This document shows positions 8,605-16,690 of a DNA stretch of 64,000 nt, piece after piece (positions within the stretch are counted from its first letter, which is position 1; each line of letters starts with the position of its first letter). The notes under the pieces are model-generated. The model worked only from the letters and a program-made list of their open reading frames with translations. It searched no databases and was not told the origin of the DNA. Origin of the DNA: Chryseobacterium formosense (GTDB lineage Bacteria; Bacteroidota; Bacteroidia; Flavobacteriales; Weeksellaceae); NCBI RefSeq assembly GCF_900116415.1, contig NZ_FPAP01000001.1, positions 124,001 to 188,000 of the forward strand. Reading direction: 5' to 3'. The translations under genes were made by a program, and so were the position numbers.

Positions 8605-10812
8605 ATGAATTTTGTAGAATGTCATGATGAGCCCATTCATATTCCGGGTTACATACAAAGTTTTGGGTATTTGATTGGCATTGACGCAGCTTCTCTTACC
8701 ATCTCTTTTTTCAGTGAAAATATTACTGATCTTTTTAATATCGAAAATCCTGAAGAATTATTTGGAAAAAAAATATCACAGTTTCCGGATATTTTTCAGA
8801 ATGTCATAAGTTCGGAGATTTTTATTGATTCCGGTTTTCTTTCAAGAAGAGATAATGAAACTTATTTTGATAAAATTGTTCTGAACGACAACCAATATCA
8901 TTTTTCTGTCTTCCGCACCAATAATTATATATTTTTGGAGTTTGAGGCGGTTTTAGAAAATCAGCGAAAACGTATTACCAACAAATACGACAATTTCTAC
9001 ATCATCGATAATGACCAGGAAATCTGGGATCAGCTTCTGAATACACTCTCTAATATCATCAATTATGACAGGATCATGGTTTATAAATTTATGAGCGATG
9101 GATCAGGTAAAGTAATTGCTGAAAAAACCAACAATCATCTGGAAAGCTATCTGGGACTTCACTATCCTGAACACGATATTCCGAGACAGGCCCGTGAATT
9201 ATACAGAAAAAAGAGAAAAAGAATTTTTTCAAATGTTCATTCGGAGCCGATTCGTCTTTTAAGCCGTACCGAAACCAGTATTGATCTTACTTTTACTGCT
9301 TCACGAGCAATGTCGCCCATTCATGGGCAGTATATAAAGAATTCAGGAGCGTCTTCAAGTTTCAGTATTTCGATCATTATTGATGATCAGCTTTGGGGGT
9401 TGGTAACGTGTCAGAATTTGGAGCCGAAACATATTGATCTTGAAGATCGTGTACAGGCAGGAATTTTCACGGTTTTGGCATCCAATGCCTATTCTTCTTT
9501 TAAAGCTAAAAAAGAATTAGAATACAGATTAGATTTAAATGAAAAATTAAGTCATCTAAAATCTGAATTTCTGAAATATAACACACTTTTTGAATCTCTG
9601 GAAGCCAATAAGTCGGAACTAAGAGTAATGCCAAAAGCCGACGGATTAGTTATTATTTCCGATCATGAAGTGGTTACCGATGGCTTGACTCCGGATAGTG
9701 AAACGATTGATAAAATCGTAGACTGGGCATATCAGAATACAACAGAAAATGTATTTGTAAGCAACAGTTTTCTGAAAGATCATGGTACTGAATTAAACTT
9801 GAATTCAAATACAGCAGGAATTATTATCTACTTTGTCGAAAGAAGCAAAAAAGAAATCCTGATCTGGTTCAGAAAAGAGTTTGATGAACATATCAACTGG
9901 GCAGGAAACCCCGAAAAAAATATTGATGTAATTTCCAAAGACGGCATTGAGATCAAATATGTTTCTCCGCGTACTTCGTTCCAAGTTTTTACAGAAAACA
10001 TCAGAGGAAATTCTAAAAGATGGGGTTCTAAAAATGTCATCGCTGTCGATTTAATCAGGGATCTTATTTTTGAGACCTCTCATAAACAATATATCACCAT
10101 AAAGAAGCTGCATGATCAGCTGAAAAAGGTAAATGAAGAACTGGATAGTTTTTCTTACACGATTTCACACGATTTGGGAACTCCGCTTACCGTAATGAAG
10201 CTTAATGCTCAGATGTTGCTGAATAGTTTGGCAGACACTTCAGACAAGAACAAAAACAAAATCAATTCTATCATTGACGAGATCGACAATATGGCAGAAA
10301 TGATGCAGAATGTCCTTCAGCTCAGTCGTGCGAAGCACAGCGAAATTCAGCTTGAAGATGTTGAAACCACACTCACTATTAAGAAAATTACAGAAAATGC
10401 AAAAATGACATATGATAGCCCTAAAAGCTTAGTAGTTATTAGAGAATGTCCTCATGTTTTAGCAGATAAGACCATGCTGCATCAGGTGTTTTTAAATATT
10501 ATCAATAATGCCGTTAAGTATTCTTCAGATCAGGAAAATCCTGTTATTGAAATTGAAGGCACTGAAGAGGGTGATAAAATCATCTACAGAATTAAAGACA
10601 ACGGTATAGGAATTCCTGAAGAGAATAAGCATAAAATGTTTAAGATTTTCAACAGGATGGATAATGCCAAAAAATTCAAAGGAAATGGAGTAGGATTGTC
10701 TATCGTTCACAGAATAATGAACAGACTGGGCGGAAATGTAGATTATGAAAGCAGTAAAGACGGAACATGCTTTATTTTAACCTTTCAAAAACCTAAATTT
10801 GCTGAAATTTAA
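8605..10812 (+). CDS. bphP: Bacteriophytochrome histidine kinase (red/far-red photoreceptor)
   Basis: A 735-residue phytochrome with canonical domain order. The N-terminal PAS carries the bilin-binding Cys6 in ECHDEPIHIPGYIQSFG. The GAF domain has HYPEHDIPRQAREL (DIP at 191-193) and His240 in SPIHGQYIKNSGAS. The PHY domain has WFRKE (421-425) and the tongue motif PRTSF (455-459). The HisKA phosphoacceptor is His522 in FSYTISHDLGTP, and the HATPase domain carries NIINNAVKYS and DNGIGIP. It binds biliverdin and signals light by autophosphorylation. No response regulator is fused or adjacent, so the phosphotransfer partner lies elsewhere. bphO follows 8 nt downstream and supplies the chromophore. 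Confidence 0.95.
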   Translation: MNFVECHDEPIHIPGYIQSFGYLIGIDAASLTISFFSENITDLFNIENPEELFGKKISQFPDIFQNVISSEIFIDSGFLSRRDNETYFDKIVLNDNQYHFSVFRTNNYIFLEFEAVLENQRKRITNKYDNFYIIDNDQEIWDQLLNTLSNIINYDRIMVYKFMSDGSGKVIAEKTNNHLESYLGLHYPEHDIPRQARELYRKKRKRIFSNVHSEPIRLLSRTETSIDLTFTASRAMSPIHGQYIKNSGASSSFSISIIIDDQLWGLVTCQNLEPKHIDLEDRVQAGIFTVLASNAYSSFKAKKELEYRLDLNEKLSHLKSEFLKYNTLFESLEANKSELRVMPKADGLVIISDHEVVTDGLTPDSETIDKIVDWAYQNTTENVFVSNSFLKDHGTELNLNSNTAGIIIYFVERSKKEILIWFRKEFDEHINWAGNPEKNIDVISKDGIEIKYVSPRTSFQVFTENIRGNSKRWGSKNVIAVDLIRDLIFETSHKQYITIKKLHDQLKKVNEELDSFSYTISHDLGTPLTVMKLNAQMLLNSLADTSDKNKNKINSIIDEIDNMAEMMQNVLQLSRAKHSEIQLEDVETTLTIKKITENAKMTYDSPKSLVVIRECPHVLADKTMLHQVFLNIINNAVKYSSDQENPVIEIEGTEEGDKIIYRIKDNGIGIPEENKHKMFKIFNRMDNAKKFKGNGVGLSIVHRIMNRLGGNVDYESSKDGTCFILTFQKPKFAEI

Positions 10813-10820
10813 ACAAGAAT

Positions 10821-11372
10821 ATGGTATCTGAATATCTAAAACAAAATACGGCAGAGTATCACGATGCGGCCGAAAAACTTTTTAATTCTGAGAAAATTTT
10901 TAATAAAACATTTACTTTAGAAGATTACAGAAAAATTATTCACACCAATTATCTGATGCTTCTTCATAGTGAAAACAAAATATTCAGCAGTCTTTCTGAT
11001 AAATTCAATGAAAAACTTCAGCTTAACGAAAGAAAAAAACTTCCGCTGATCGAGAAAGATCTTTCCGGTCTGGCTCTGGATAATCAAAAACCTTCTCTTC
11101 ATCTTGAGTTTGAAAATGAGCATGAAGCTTTGGGAGCGATGTATGTGATTGAAGGTTCTACTTTGGGTGGGAATGTAATTGCCAAGCAACTTTCTAAAAC
11201 GGAAGGCTTTGATCAGGTGACGTTCAATTTCTTCGGATGTTATCAGGAAAATACAGGATCGATGTGGAAGAATTTTAAAGAAATTTTAGATTCTGAAGTG
11301 AAAGAAGAGAATTACAACGAAGTGCTTTCAGGTGCGAAGAAACTGTATACGTTTTTATTAAGCGTTAACTAA
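10821..11372 (+). CDS. bphO: Biliverdin-producing heme oxygenase
   Basis: A 183-residue bacterial heme oxygenase. His14 in NTAEYHDAAEKLF is the expected proximal heme ligand, and EALGAMYVIEGSTLGGNVI is the distal-helix signature with the flexible Gly pair. It opens heme to biliverdin with release of CO and iron. The start lies 8 nt after the bphP stop, the standard bphP-bphO operon, so its product is the photoreceptor's chromophore. Length is usual for the family. An intrinsic terminator follows 23 nt after the stop. Confidence 0.93.
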   Translation: MVSEYLKQNTAEYHDAAEKLFNSEKIFNKTFTLEDYRKIIHTNYLMLLHSENKIFSSLSDKFNEKLQLNERKKLPLIEKDLSGLALDNQKPSLHLEFENEHEALGAMYVIEGSTLGGNVIAKQLSKTEGFDQVTFNFFGCYQENTGSMWKNFKEILDSEVKEENYNEVLSGAKKLYTFLLSVN

Positions 11373-11394
11373 TATCTCTTAAATAATAATTAAA

Positions 11395-11426
11395 ATTCCC
11401 GAAAAATTGCTCAATTTTTCGGGAAT
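11395..11426 (+). terminator. Intrinsic terminator of the bphP-bphO operon
   Basis: Perfect 13-bp stem (ATTCCCGAAAAAT, 11395-11407, with its complement 11414-11426) and a 6-nt loop. The right arm runs into the mdh promoter. Confidence 0.8.
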
Positions 11427-11437
11427 TTGTACATTTG
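11407..11437 (+). promoter_or_regulatory. mdh promoter (TTG, 20 nt, TACATTTG)
   Basis: TTG at 11407-11409 and TACATTTG at 11430-11437 match both halves of the Bacteroidota promoter with an ideal 20-nt spacer. The -33 element lies inside the terminator hairpin of the upstream operon. The predicted transcript start is about 35 nt before the mdh ATG. Confidence 0.75.
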
Positions 11438-11478
11438 GGAAGCAAAAAATTAAACTAATAAAAAATAAATAAAATATT

Positions 11479-12405
11479 ATGAAAGTAACTGTAGTAGGTG
11501 CAGGCGCTGTAGGTGCAAGTTGTGCAGAATACATCGCTATGAAAAACTTCTGTTCAGAAGTAGTTTTAGTAGATATCAAAGAAGGTTTTGCAGAAGGAAA
11601 AGCAATGGATTTGATGCAGACTGCATCTCTGAACGGATTTGATACAAAAATCACTGGAACAACAGGAGACTATAGTAAAACAGCAGGTTCTCACATTGCA
11701 GTAATCACTTCAGGTATTCCTAGAAAACCGGGAATGACCAGAGAAGAATTAATCGGTATCAATGCAGGAATCGTAAAAGAAGTTACTGAAAACCTAGTAA
11801 AAAACTCTCCGGAAGTAATCATCATCGTGGTTTCTAACCCAATGGATACAATGGCTTATCTGGTACACAAAACTTCAGGTCTTCCTAAGCACAAAATCAT
11901 CGGTATGGGTGGTGCTTTAGATTCTGCAAGATTCAAGTACAGATTGGCTGAAGCTTTAGAAGCTCCGATTTCTGATGTTGATGGGATGGTAATTGCTGCT
12001 CACAGTGATACAGGAATGCTTCCGTTATTAAGCAAGGCGACAAGAAACGGTGTTCCGGTAACTGAATTCCTTAATGACGAGCAACAAAACTACGTTATTG
12101 AAGAAACTAAAGTTGGTGGAGCTACATTGACTAAATTATTGGGAACTTCAGCTTGGTATGCACCGGGTGCAGCAGTTTCTGTAATGGTTCAGGCAATCGC
12201 TTGCGACCAGAAAAAAATGATTCCTTGTTCTTTGATGCTTGACGGTGAATACAACGAAACAGATATCTGTTTAGGTGTTCCTGCAATCATCGGTAAAAAC
12301 GGAGTTGAAAAAATCGTAAACGTTACTTTAACAGCTGCTGAACAATTGAAGTTCGCTGAAGCTGCAAAAGCAGTAAGAGAAGTAAATGGTGATTTGAAGT
12401 TTTAA
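11479..12405 (+). CDS. mdh: Malate dehydrogenase (NAD-dependent, LDH-like type)
   Basis: A 308-residue enzyme of the TCA cycle interconverting malate and oxaloacetate in the cytoplasm. The Rossmann motif GAGAVGASCAEY begins at residue 7, Asp32 is the NAD-binding acidic residue, Arg82 and Arg88 lie in PRKPGMTREE, Arg151 in DSARFKY is the substrate-binding arginine, and His175 in AAHSDTGM is the catalytic base. The Arg82 context favours malate over lactate. It is monocistronic, with its own strong promoter and a terminator downstream. Confidence 0.95.
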   Translation: MKVTVVGAGAVGASCAEYIAMKNFCSEVVLVDIKEGFAEGKAMDLMQTASLNGFDTKITGTTGDYSKTAGSHIAVITSGIPRKPGMTREELIGINAGIVKEVTENLVKNSPEVIIIVVSNPMDTMAYLVHKTSGLPKHKIIGMGGALDSARFKYRLAEALEAPISDVDGMVIAAHSDTGMLPLLSKATRNGVPVTEFLNDEQQNYVIEETKVGGATLTKLLGTSAWYAPGAAVSVMVQAIACDQKKMIPCSLMLDGEYNETDICLGVPAIIGKNGVEKIVNVTLTAAEQLKFAEAAKAVREVNGDLKF

Positions 12406-12435
12406 TTCTTATTGAATCTGAATCTATCATAAAGA

Positions 12436-12464
12436 AAGCCTGAATAAATTTTCAGGCTTTTTTC
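12436..12464 (+). terminator. Intrinsic terminator of mdh
   Basis: 9-bp stem AAGCCTGAA/TTCAGGCTT with a 6-nt loop followed by a T run. It also faces the convergent ridA-like gene. Confidence 0.8.
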
Positions 12465-12480
12465 ATTAAAGGCGAAAAAA

Positions 12481-12870
12481 TTACTTCACCACCGTCGCTT
12501 CCATTTCAACTTTGAGTGTTTCAAACAAAGTTTTTACTTCAATAACAGTAGCCGCCTGTTGAATTCCATGTTTTGTAATCCATGTTTGCCAGACATCAAA
12601 ATTCTCAAAAAAAGCCGGATGATCTGTGGTGTATACCGTTAGGCGCACCATGTTTTTCAATTCAAAATCTGCCTGTAAAATTACTTTTTCAAGATTTTCA
12701 AAGGTTTTGATGATCTGCGTTCTCATATCGGCATCGCTCGATTTTCCATTGTCATCTATTGCGGTTTGTCCGGATACATACAGGGTGCTCTGAACATTTT
12801 TTACTTCTACGGCTTGTGCATAATTTCTTTCATTCTGCCATGTCCACGGGTTAATGATTCTTTTTTCCAT
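12481..12870 (-). CDS. RidA/YjgF/UK114-family protein
   Basis: A 129-residue RidA-family protein: TLYVSGQTAID near residue 30, the QIIKTFENLEKVIL helix and VRLTVYTTD. RidA proteins deaminate reactive enamine/imine intermediates from PLP enzymes. The usual catalytic arginine near the C terminus is not obvious here (AATVIEVKTLF), so this may be a non-archetypal Rid subgroup protein. A perfect TGTGA-N6-TCACA palindrome sits 60 nt upstream, between this gene and the Crp/Fnr-type regulator gene transcribed toward it, which suggests regulation by that protein. Confidence 0.85.
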   Translation of the reverse strand: MEKRIINPWTWQNERNYAQAVEVKNVQSTLYVSGQTAIDDNGKSSDADMRTQIIKTFENLEKVILQADFELKNMVRLTVYTTDHPAFFENFDVWQTWITKHGIQQAATVIEVKTLFETLKVEMEATVVK

Positions 12871-12899
12871 GTTGAAATATTTTAAATAAATTAATGGAA

Positions 12900-12945
12900 C
12901 AAAGTTCGGCAGAACTGAAAATTTTATACTGTGACCTGCGTCACA
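12900..12945 (-). promoter_or_regulatory. Candidate Crp/Fnr-type operator and -7 element upstream of the RidA gene
   Basis: The palindrome at 12930-12945 has arms TGTGAC and GTCACA around a 4-nt centre, matching the Crp consensus TGTGA-N6-TCACA. On the minus strand a near-consensus -7 element GAACTTTG lies at 12900-12907 without a TTG -33. The palindrome centre is about 43 nt upstream of the inferred transcript start, the place for a class II activator. Confidence 0.6.
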
Positions 12946-12946
12946 A

Positions 12947-13516
12947 TTATTTTGATTCCAAAAAAAAGCGGCTCAAAGTTTCGCGCGACAGACCAAGGTA
13001 AGCGGCCAAAGTGATTTTTGGTATTCTCTGCAAAAGGGAAGGGTAGTATTTCAGAAACTGTTCGTACCGTTCTTTTGCATTCATCGTCATGAGCGAAAGA
13101 ATTCTTCTTTGGTTTGAAATATGTCCACCAATGGCTTTTTTCAGAAAGAAATCGGTCATTTTAGGAACTTCAGTCAGGAGTTGCTGATAATCATTAAAAG
13201 AAAGTTTTAAAACTGAAGTATCTTCCAGACATTGCAGGGACTGAGTAGCTTTGGTTTGTGTATAGAATGCTGCATAATCGCTTTCCCACCAATCTTCCAT
13301 TGAAAAAGAAATGATGTGTTCTTTAGCTTCAGCATCGGTATAAAAAAGTTTAAGAAGACCTGAAATAATGAAATAGACATGGTCAACCTGATCATTTTCG
13401 CTGATGATCATTTCACGTTTTTTGAAATGTTCCTCTGTGAAAAATGATTCAACAACCGAAAATTCTTCGTCGGTCAAGGAAATTGTTTTGTTAATATGTT
13501 CTTTGAGGACATTCAT
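12947..13516 (-). CDS. Crp/Fnr-family transcriptional regulator
   Basis: A 189-residue regulator with an N-terminal cyclic-nucleotide-binding-like beta-roll (residues about 25-115, VDHVYFIISGLLKLFY) and a C-terminal helix-turn-helix (KITLAAYLGLSRETLSRFF, about 167-185). The PRAARST-type phosphate-binding cassette of cAMP-responsive Crp is not seen, and there is no Fnr-type cysteine cluster at the N terminus, so the effector is unknown. The gene ends next to the TGTGA-N6-TCACA palindrome in front of the RidA gene, its most likely target. Confidence 0.88.
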   Translation of the reverse strand: MNVLKEHINKTISLTDEEFSVVESFFTEEHFKKREMIISENDQVDHVYFIISGLLKLFYTDAEAKEHIISFSMEDWWESDYAAFYTQTKATQSLQCLEDTSVLKLSFNDYQQLLTEVPKMTDFFLKKAIGGHISNQRRILSLMTMNAKERYEQFLKYYPSLLQRIPKITLAAYLGLSRETLSRFFLESK

Positions 13517-13547
13517 TTTAGTTTGAATTAATAATCAGTTTTCCAAA

Positions 13548-14387
13548 TTATCTGTACAATTCAAGATCAAGAAAATTATTATTTCTTAGAATATTCTTTT
13601 TTGCTTGAATCCTTTCATTTTTCCTCAGTTCTTCCAGATTTATTGTATTACCTTTTTCATCCTGTATGCTGATCATTTTGATCTGAGGATTCATTAATAA
13701 AAATTGTTCATTATTACCGATCGGATTTCTTCTGTATTCATTCCATTTTTTGTTAAACTGTTTCCTGTTAACTTCGTAAGTCTTTAATAAGCTAAAAGAT
13801 TTAACTTTATGTAGGTTGTCATTCGTCTCATAATTGGCAACCAACTGAAAAGAGTGATGCTTTTTTGTGTCTTCTATGGCAACAATTAATCCCGGAAGAT
13901 TTTTAAATATATTTGGTCCGTCCTGAAAAGGCAGATCAGTTGTAAACCAGGCTGTCCATTCTCTGTTTCCGAATTTCACAGTTGCTTTCTGGCAATTATA
14001 ATTCTGAATTTTTTTATTCTCATTCAACAATTTCCATTTCAGCTTTCTCTCATCATAGACTTTATAAGATTCCATCCCAATATATTCTAAAGAATAATCT
14101 TTGGCATCATGATAACTTTTCCAGATAAAGTTTCTGATATTTCCGGGAGAAAAATTTGCATCTCCGTTATTTTCTGATGATTTTAAATTTGATGAATCGC
14201 TTTTCGCTTTCATTTCGCTCAAAAATTCAGAATGATCTTTGAAAATCGTGAGTCGCATATTTTCAGCTAAAACGCTGTCAACTTTTGTAGAATCCGGAAC
14301 ATATTTATACTCGTAAATAAAACGATGATTTTGTGCGTTTAAGGATATATTCAAAACAAAAAAAAGAATCAGGTGAAGTTTATTCAT
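13548..14387 (-). CDS. GLPGLI family secreted protein
   Basis: A 279-residue protein with a signal peptide (MNKLHLILFFVLNISLNAQ, cleavage after about residue 19) and the family motif near residue 160 as NLPGLIVAIED, preceded by WTAWFTTDLPFQDGP. The GLPGLI family is restricted to Bacteroidota and is of unknown function, presumed periplasmic or envelope. It lies on the minus strand upstream of the Crp/Fnr-type gene, 31 nt away, so the two could share a transcript. Confidence 0.85.
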   Translation of the reverse strand: MNKLHLILFFVLNISLNAQNHRFIYEYKYVPDSTKVDSVLAENMRLTIFKDHSEFLSEMKAKSDSSNLKSSENNGDANFSPGNIRNFIWKSYHDAKDYSLEYIGMESYKVYDERKLKWKLLNENKKIQNYNCQKATVKFGNREWTAWFTTDLPFQDGPNIFKNLPGLIVAIEDTKKHHSFQLVANYETNDNLHKVKSFSLLKTYEVNRKQFNKKWNEYRRNPIGNNEQFLLMNPQIKMISIQDEKGNTINLEELRKNERIQAKKNILRNNNFLDLELYR

Positions 14388-14466
14388 TTGTGGTGTATCA
14401 TTTGTTCAAATCTACAAAATTGAATTTGATGAATGTTTCTTGATTCTCTTTTAATTTGAAATTTAT

Positions 14467-15372
14467 TTAAAAACAATCCGTCACCAATTCCATATTCACC
14501 ATTGCTCCGGCTACATTTCCGGTCATGACAGCACTCGAAACAGATCGCATCATCGAAGAATTGTCACCACAAACAAAAACACCGGGAATATTTGTTTTCT
14601 GAAACTGATCGGTTTTTATGTGCCCGAAATCTGTAAACTCGCAACCCAGTTGTTCAGGAATTTCCGAATGTTGGTGAAACGGCAAAGCTGCGTAAACGGC
14701 TTCAAAATTTACATCTTTTCCATCTGAGAATATTACGCTTTCAATCATTCCGTTTTGATGTTTTAATTCAGAAATTTCAGATTCAATAATTTGAATATTA
14801 TTTTTGGCTAATTTTTCTTTTTGTTCATCCGTAAAACTGGCTTCTCCTCTTGTTATTATTGTAACATCTTCTGTAAGATTTTTAACCAAGGAAGCAATAT
14901 GAACGGCTTTGTCACCATTAGCTATAATTCCTGTTTTTCTGCCTTTATATTCATAGCCGTGACAATACGGACAATGAATCAGCGAAATTCCCCAACATTC
15001 CGCAAAACCTTTAACATTTGGGATTTCATCGGTAATTCCCGTTGCTATAATAATTTTTTTTGAACTGAAAGTTTCACCGTTTTCTGTATAGATCTCGAAA
15101 CCATTTTCTGTTATTTTAGCATTAATTGCTTTTCCATGAAAAAAGCTTACTGTTTCGTATTCTTTCACCTGTTTTTTGGCAAGAAAAGCAATTTCTTTTG
15201 GCGTTTTTCCGTCTTGGGTCAGGAAATTATGAGAATGTGGAGTTTGCTCGTTGCAGGGTTTTCCGCTGTCGATCACCAGAGTTTTTCTTAATGATCTTCC
15301 CAATGCCATGGCTGCAGAAAGCCCGGAATAACTTCCGCCGATGATGATCACTTCGTATTGTACTTCGTTCAT
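14467..15372 (-). CDS. FAD-dependent thioredoxin-reductase-like oxidoreductase
   Basis: A 301-residue protein starting MNEVQYEVIIIGGSYSGLSAA, with an FAD Rossmann motif GGSYSGLSAA, a CPYC redox motif around residue 130 (HCPYCHGYEY), a second nucleotide-binding region, and the C-terminal GVFVCGDNSS FAD motif. This is the low-molecular-weight thioredoxin reductase fold, but the exact electron acceptor is unknown. An in-frame start at 15423 lies at or upstream of the predicted transcript start (promoter 15421-15450), so I use 15372. It is divergent from a Fur-family regulator gene, which may control it. Confidence 0.85.
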   Translation of the reverse strand: MNEVQYEVIIIGGSYSGLSAAMALGRSLRKTLVIDSGKPCNEQTPHSHNFLTQDGKTPKEIAFLAKKQVKEYETVSFFHGKAINAKITENGFEIYTENGETFSSKKIIIATGITDEIPNVKGFAECWGISLIHCPYCHGYEYKGRKTGIIANGDKAVHIASLVKNLTEDVTIITRGEASFTDEQKEKLAKNNIQIIESEISELKHQNGMIESVIFSDGKDVNFEAVYAALPFHQHSEIPEQLGCEFTDFGHIKTDQFQKTNIPGVFVCGDNSSMMRSVSSAVMTGNVAGAMVNMELVTDCF

Positions 15373-15420
15373 AATTTCAGATTTAAAGTTTATTAAGGTA
15401 TTCTTAGTTGAAATATTTGT

Positions 15421-15450
15421 CAAAGTTAAAATAAATTTCTATTATTGCAA
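15421..15450 (-). promoter_or_regulatory. Promoter of the FAD oxidoreductase gene (TTG, 19 nt, TAACTTTG)
   Basis: On the minus strand, TTG (complement of 15448-15450) and TAACTTTG (complement of 15421-15428) are 19 nt apart, both exact consensus. Transcription would start near 15415. The region overlaps the probable plus-strand promoter of the Fur-family gene (TTG 15408-15410, TAAATTTC 15432-15439), so one bound regulator could affect both. Confidence 0.65.
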
Positions 15451-15468
15451 CATAATCGCATTAATAAA

Positions 15469-15843
15469 ATGATAAGAAGAAGTACACCTACGAAAGATGC
15501 TGTTTTGAATGTTTTAGCAGATTCAAAAAAAGCAATGAGCCAGGATGCAATTATGAAAAAAGTTTCTGTAAATATAGACAGAGCTACGGTTTATCGAGTT
15601 CTCAACCGCTTTTGTGAAGACGGAATCCTTCATAGAATTGTTGCGGAAGACGGGAAGCAGTATTTTGCAGTCTGCATTAAATGTGAAGAAAAAAAACTGG
15701 CAGATCATCATTTTCATTTCAGATGTACAAAATGTGAAACGATAGAATGCCTGCCGGTTGCCGTTCAGTTTTCTCTGGAAAAAGGATATTCTGTAGAAAG
15801 TGTAAATTGTATTCTGACCGGAGTTTGTAAAGATTGTGCTTGA
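15469..15843 (+). CDS. Fur-family transcriptional repressor (Fur/Zur/PerR type)
   Basis: A 124-residue Fur-family protein: winged helix with DRATVYRVLNRFCEDGIL (about 45-62) and a metal-binding C-terminal half with DHHFHFRCTKCETIEC, an HHxHxxCxxC arrangement, and a final CKDC. The paired CxxC motifs indicate a structural zinc. The sensed metal cannot be told from the sequence, and Zur or PerR are alternatives. I use the ATG at 15469; a TTG at 15445 in frame would lie at the predicted transcript start. It is divergent from the FAD oxidoreductase gene and convergent, with a 4-nt gap, with an SDR gene. Confidence 0.85.
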   Translation: MIRRSTPTKDAVLNVLADSKKAMSQDAIMKKVSVNIDRATVYRVLNRFCEDGILHRIVAEDGKQYFAVCIKCEEKKLADHHFHFRCTKCETIECLPVAVQFSLEKGYSVESVNCILTGVCKDCA

Positions 15844-15847
15844 AATT

Positions 15848-16639
15848 TTAAACCGTCTTTAAAACGCCGCCATCAGCTCTGAGGCAAGATCCATTCGTCG
15901 CAACAGAAAGCGGACTTGACAGATAAGTTGCAAGACTGGCAATTTCTTTAGGCTTAATAAATCTTTGTAATAAAGAATCTGGGTTGGTTTGCTGCACGAT
16001 TGCTGCTTTCATTTGTTCGGCGGTTATATTTTGAAGTTTTGCGTAATGTTCAACTGTTGATGCAACGCCGTCAGAATATGTAGGCCCACCAAGAATGGTA
16101 TTCACGGTTACTTCAGTTCCTTTTGTAAGCTTAGATAAACCGTTGCTGATTGCCATCATCGAAGCTTTTGTCATCCCATAATGGATCATATCTGCAGGAA
16201 TATTCACACCCGATTCGCTGCTGATAAAAATAATTCTTCCTTGCTTTTTTTCAAGCATTGACGGCAATAAATGTCTTGATAATTTTACCGCACTCATCAC
16301 ATTGATTTCAAAGATTCTCTGCCACTCGTCATCAGTGATGAGCATAAAGTCTTTTAATTCGAAAATACCGACGTTGTTAATCAGAATGTCAATATCGCTA
16401 AGTTGTTTTAAAAGTTCATCGACTTGATTTTTATCTGAAAAATCAGCAGCAATTCCGGAAACTTTAGCACTTGGAAATTTTTGTTTTAAATCTAAAACTG
16501 CCTGCTGTGTTTTTTCGTTTTGTCTTCCATTGATGATTACTTCTGCACCTTCTTCTAATAATTGTTCTGCAATTGCAAAGCCAATTCCTTGCGTAGAACC
16601 ACTGATGAAAACTTTTTTTGATGTTAATTGTAAATTCAT
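15848..16639 (-). CDS. SDR-family oxidoreductase (module 1)
   Basis: A 263-residue classical short-chain dehydrogenase: the cofactor motif GSTQGIG at residues 14-20, NNVG near 88, SSESG around 142 and the catalytic YGMTK. The ADFSDK segment and an INGRQ second strand suggest NADP(H). The substrate is unknown. It lies 52 nt downstream of a TetR gene on the same strand, and a near-copy of the TetR gene's own operator (16656-16677) is in that gap, so it is the likely regulated target. Confidence 0.88.
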   Translation of the reverse strand: MNLQLTSKKVFISGSTQGIGFAIAEQLLEEGAEVIINGRQNEKTQQAVLDLKQKFPSAKVSGIAADFSDKNQVDELLKQLSDIDILINNVGIFELKDFMLITDDEWQRIFEINVMSAVKLSRHLLPSMLEKKQGRIIFISSESGVNIPADMIHYGMTKASMMAISNGLSKLTKGTEVTVNTILGGPTYSDGVASTVEHYAKLQNITAEQMKAAIVQQTNPDSLLQRFIKPKEIASLATYLSSPLSVATNGSCLRADGGVLKTV

Positions 16640-16655
16640 TATAACTAAATTTTAT

Positions 16656-16677
16656 TTTTGTAATGATTGATCCAAAA
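16656..16677. promoter_or_regulatory. Candidate TetR operator in front of SDR module 1
   Basis: 22-nt sequence with left arm TTTTGTA and right arm TCCAAAA. It is identical at 20 of 22 positions to the palindrome upstream of the tetR gene (17278-17299). Confidence 0.6.
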
Positions 16678-16690
16678 TTTGATAAAAAAA

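Noticed and set aside
15442-15467. Fur/Zur-type operator in the divergent promoter region
   Set aside because: TTATTGC and GCATTAATAA arms are only partly symmetric; not enough to name a metal box.
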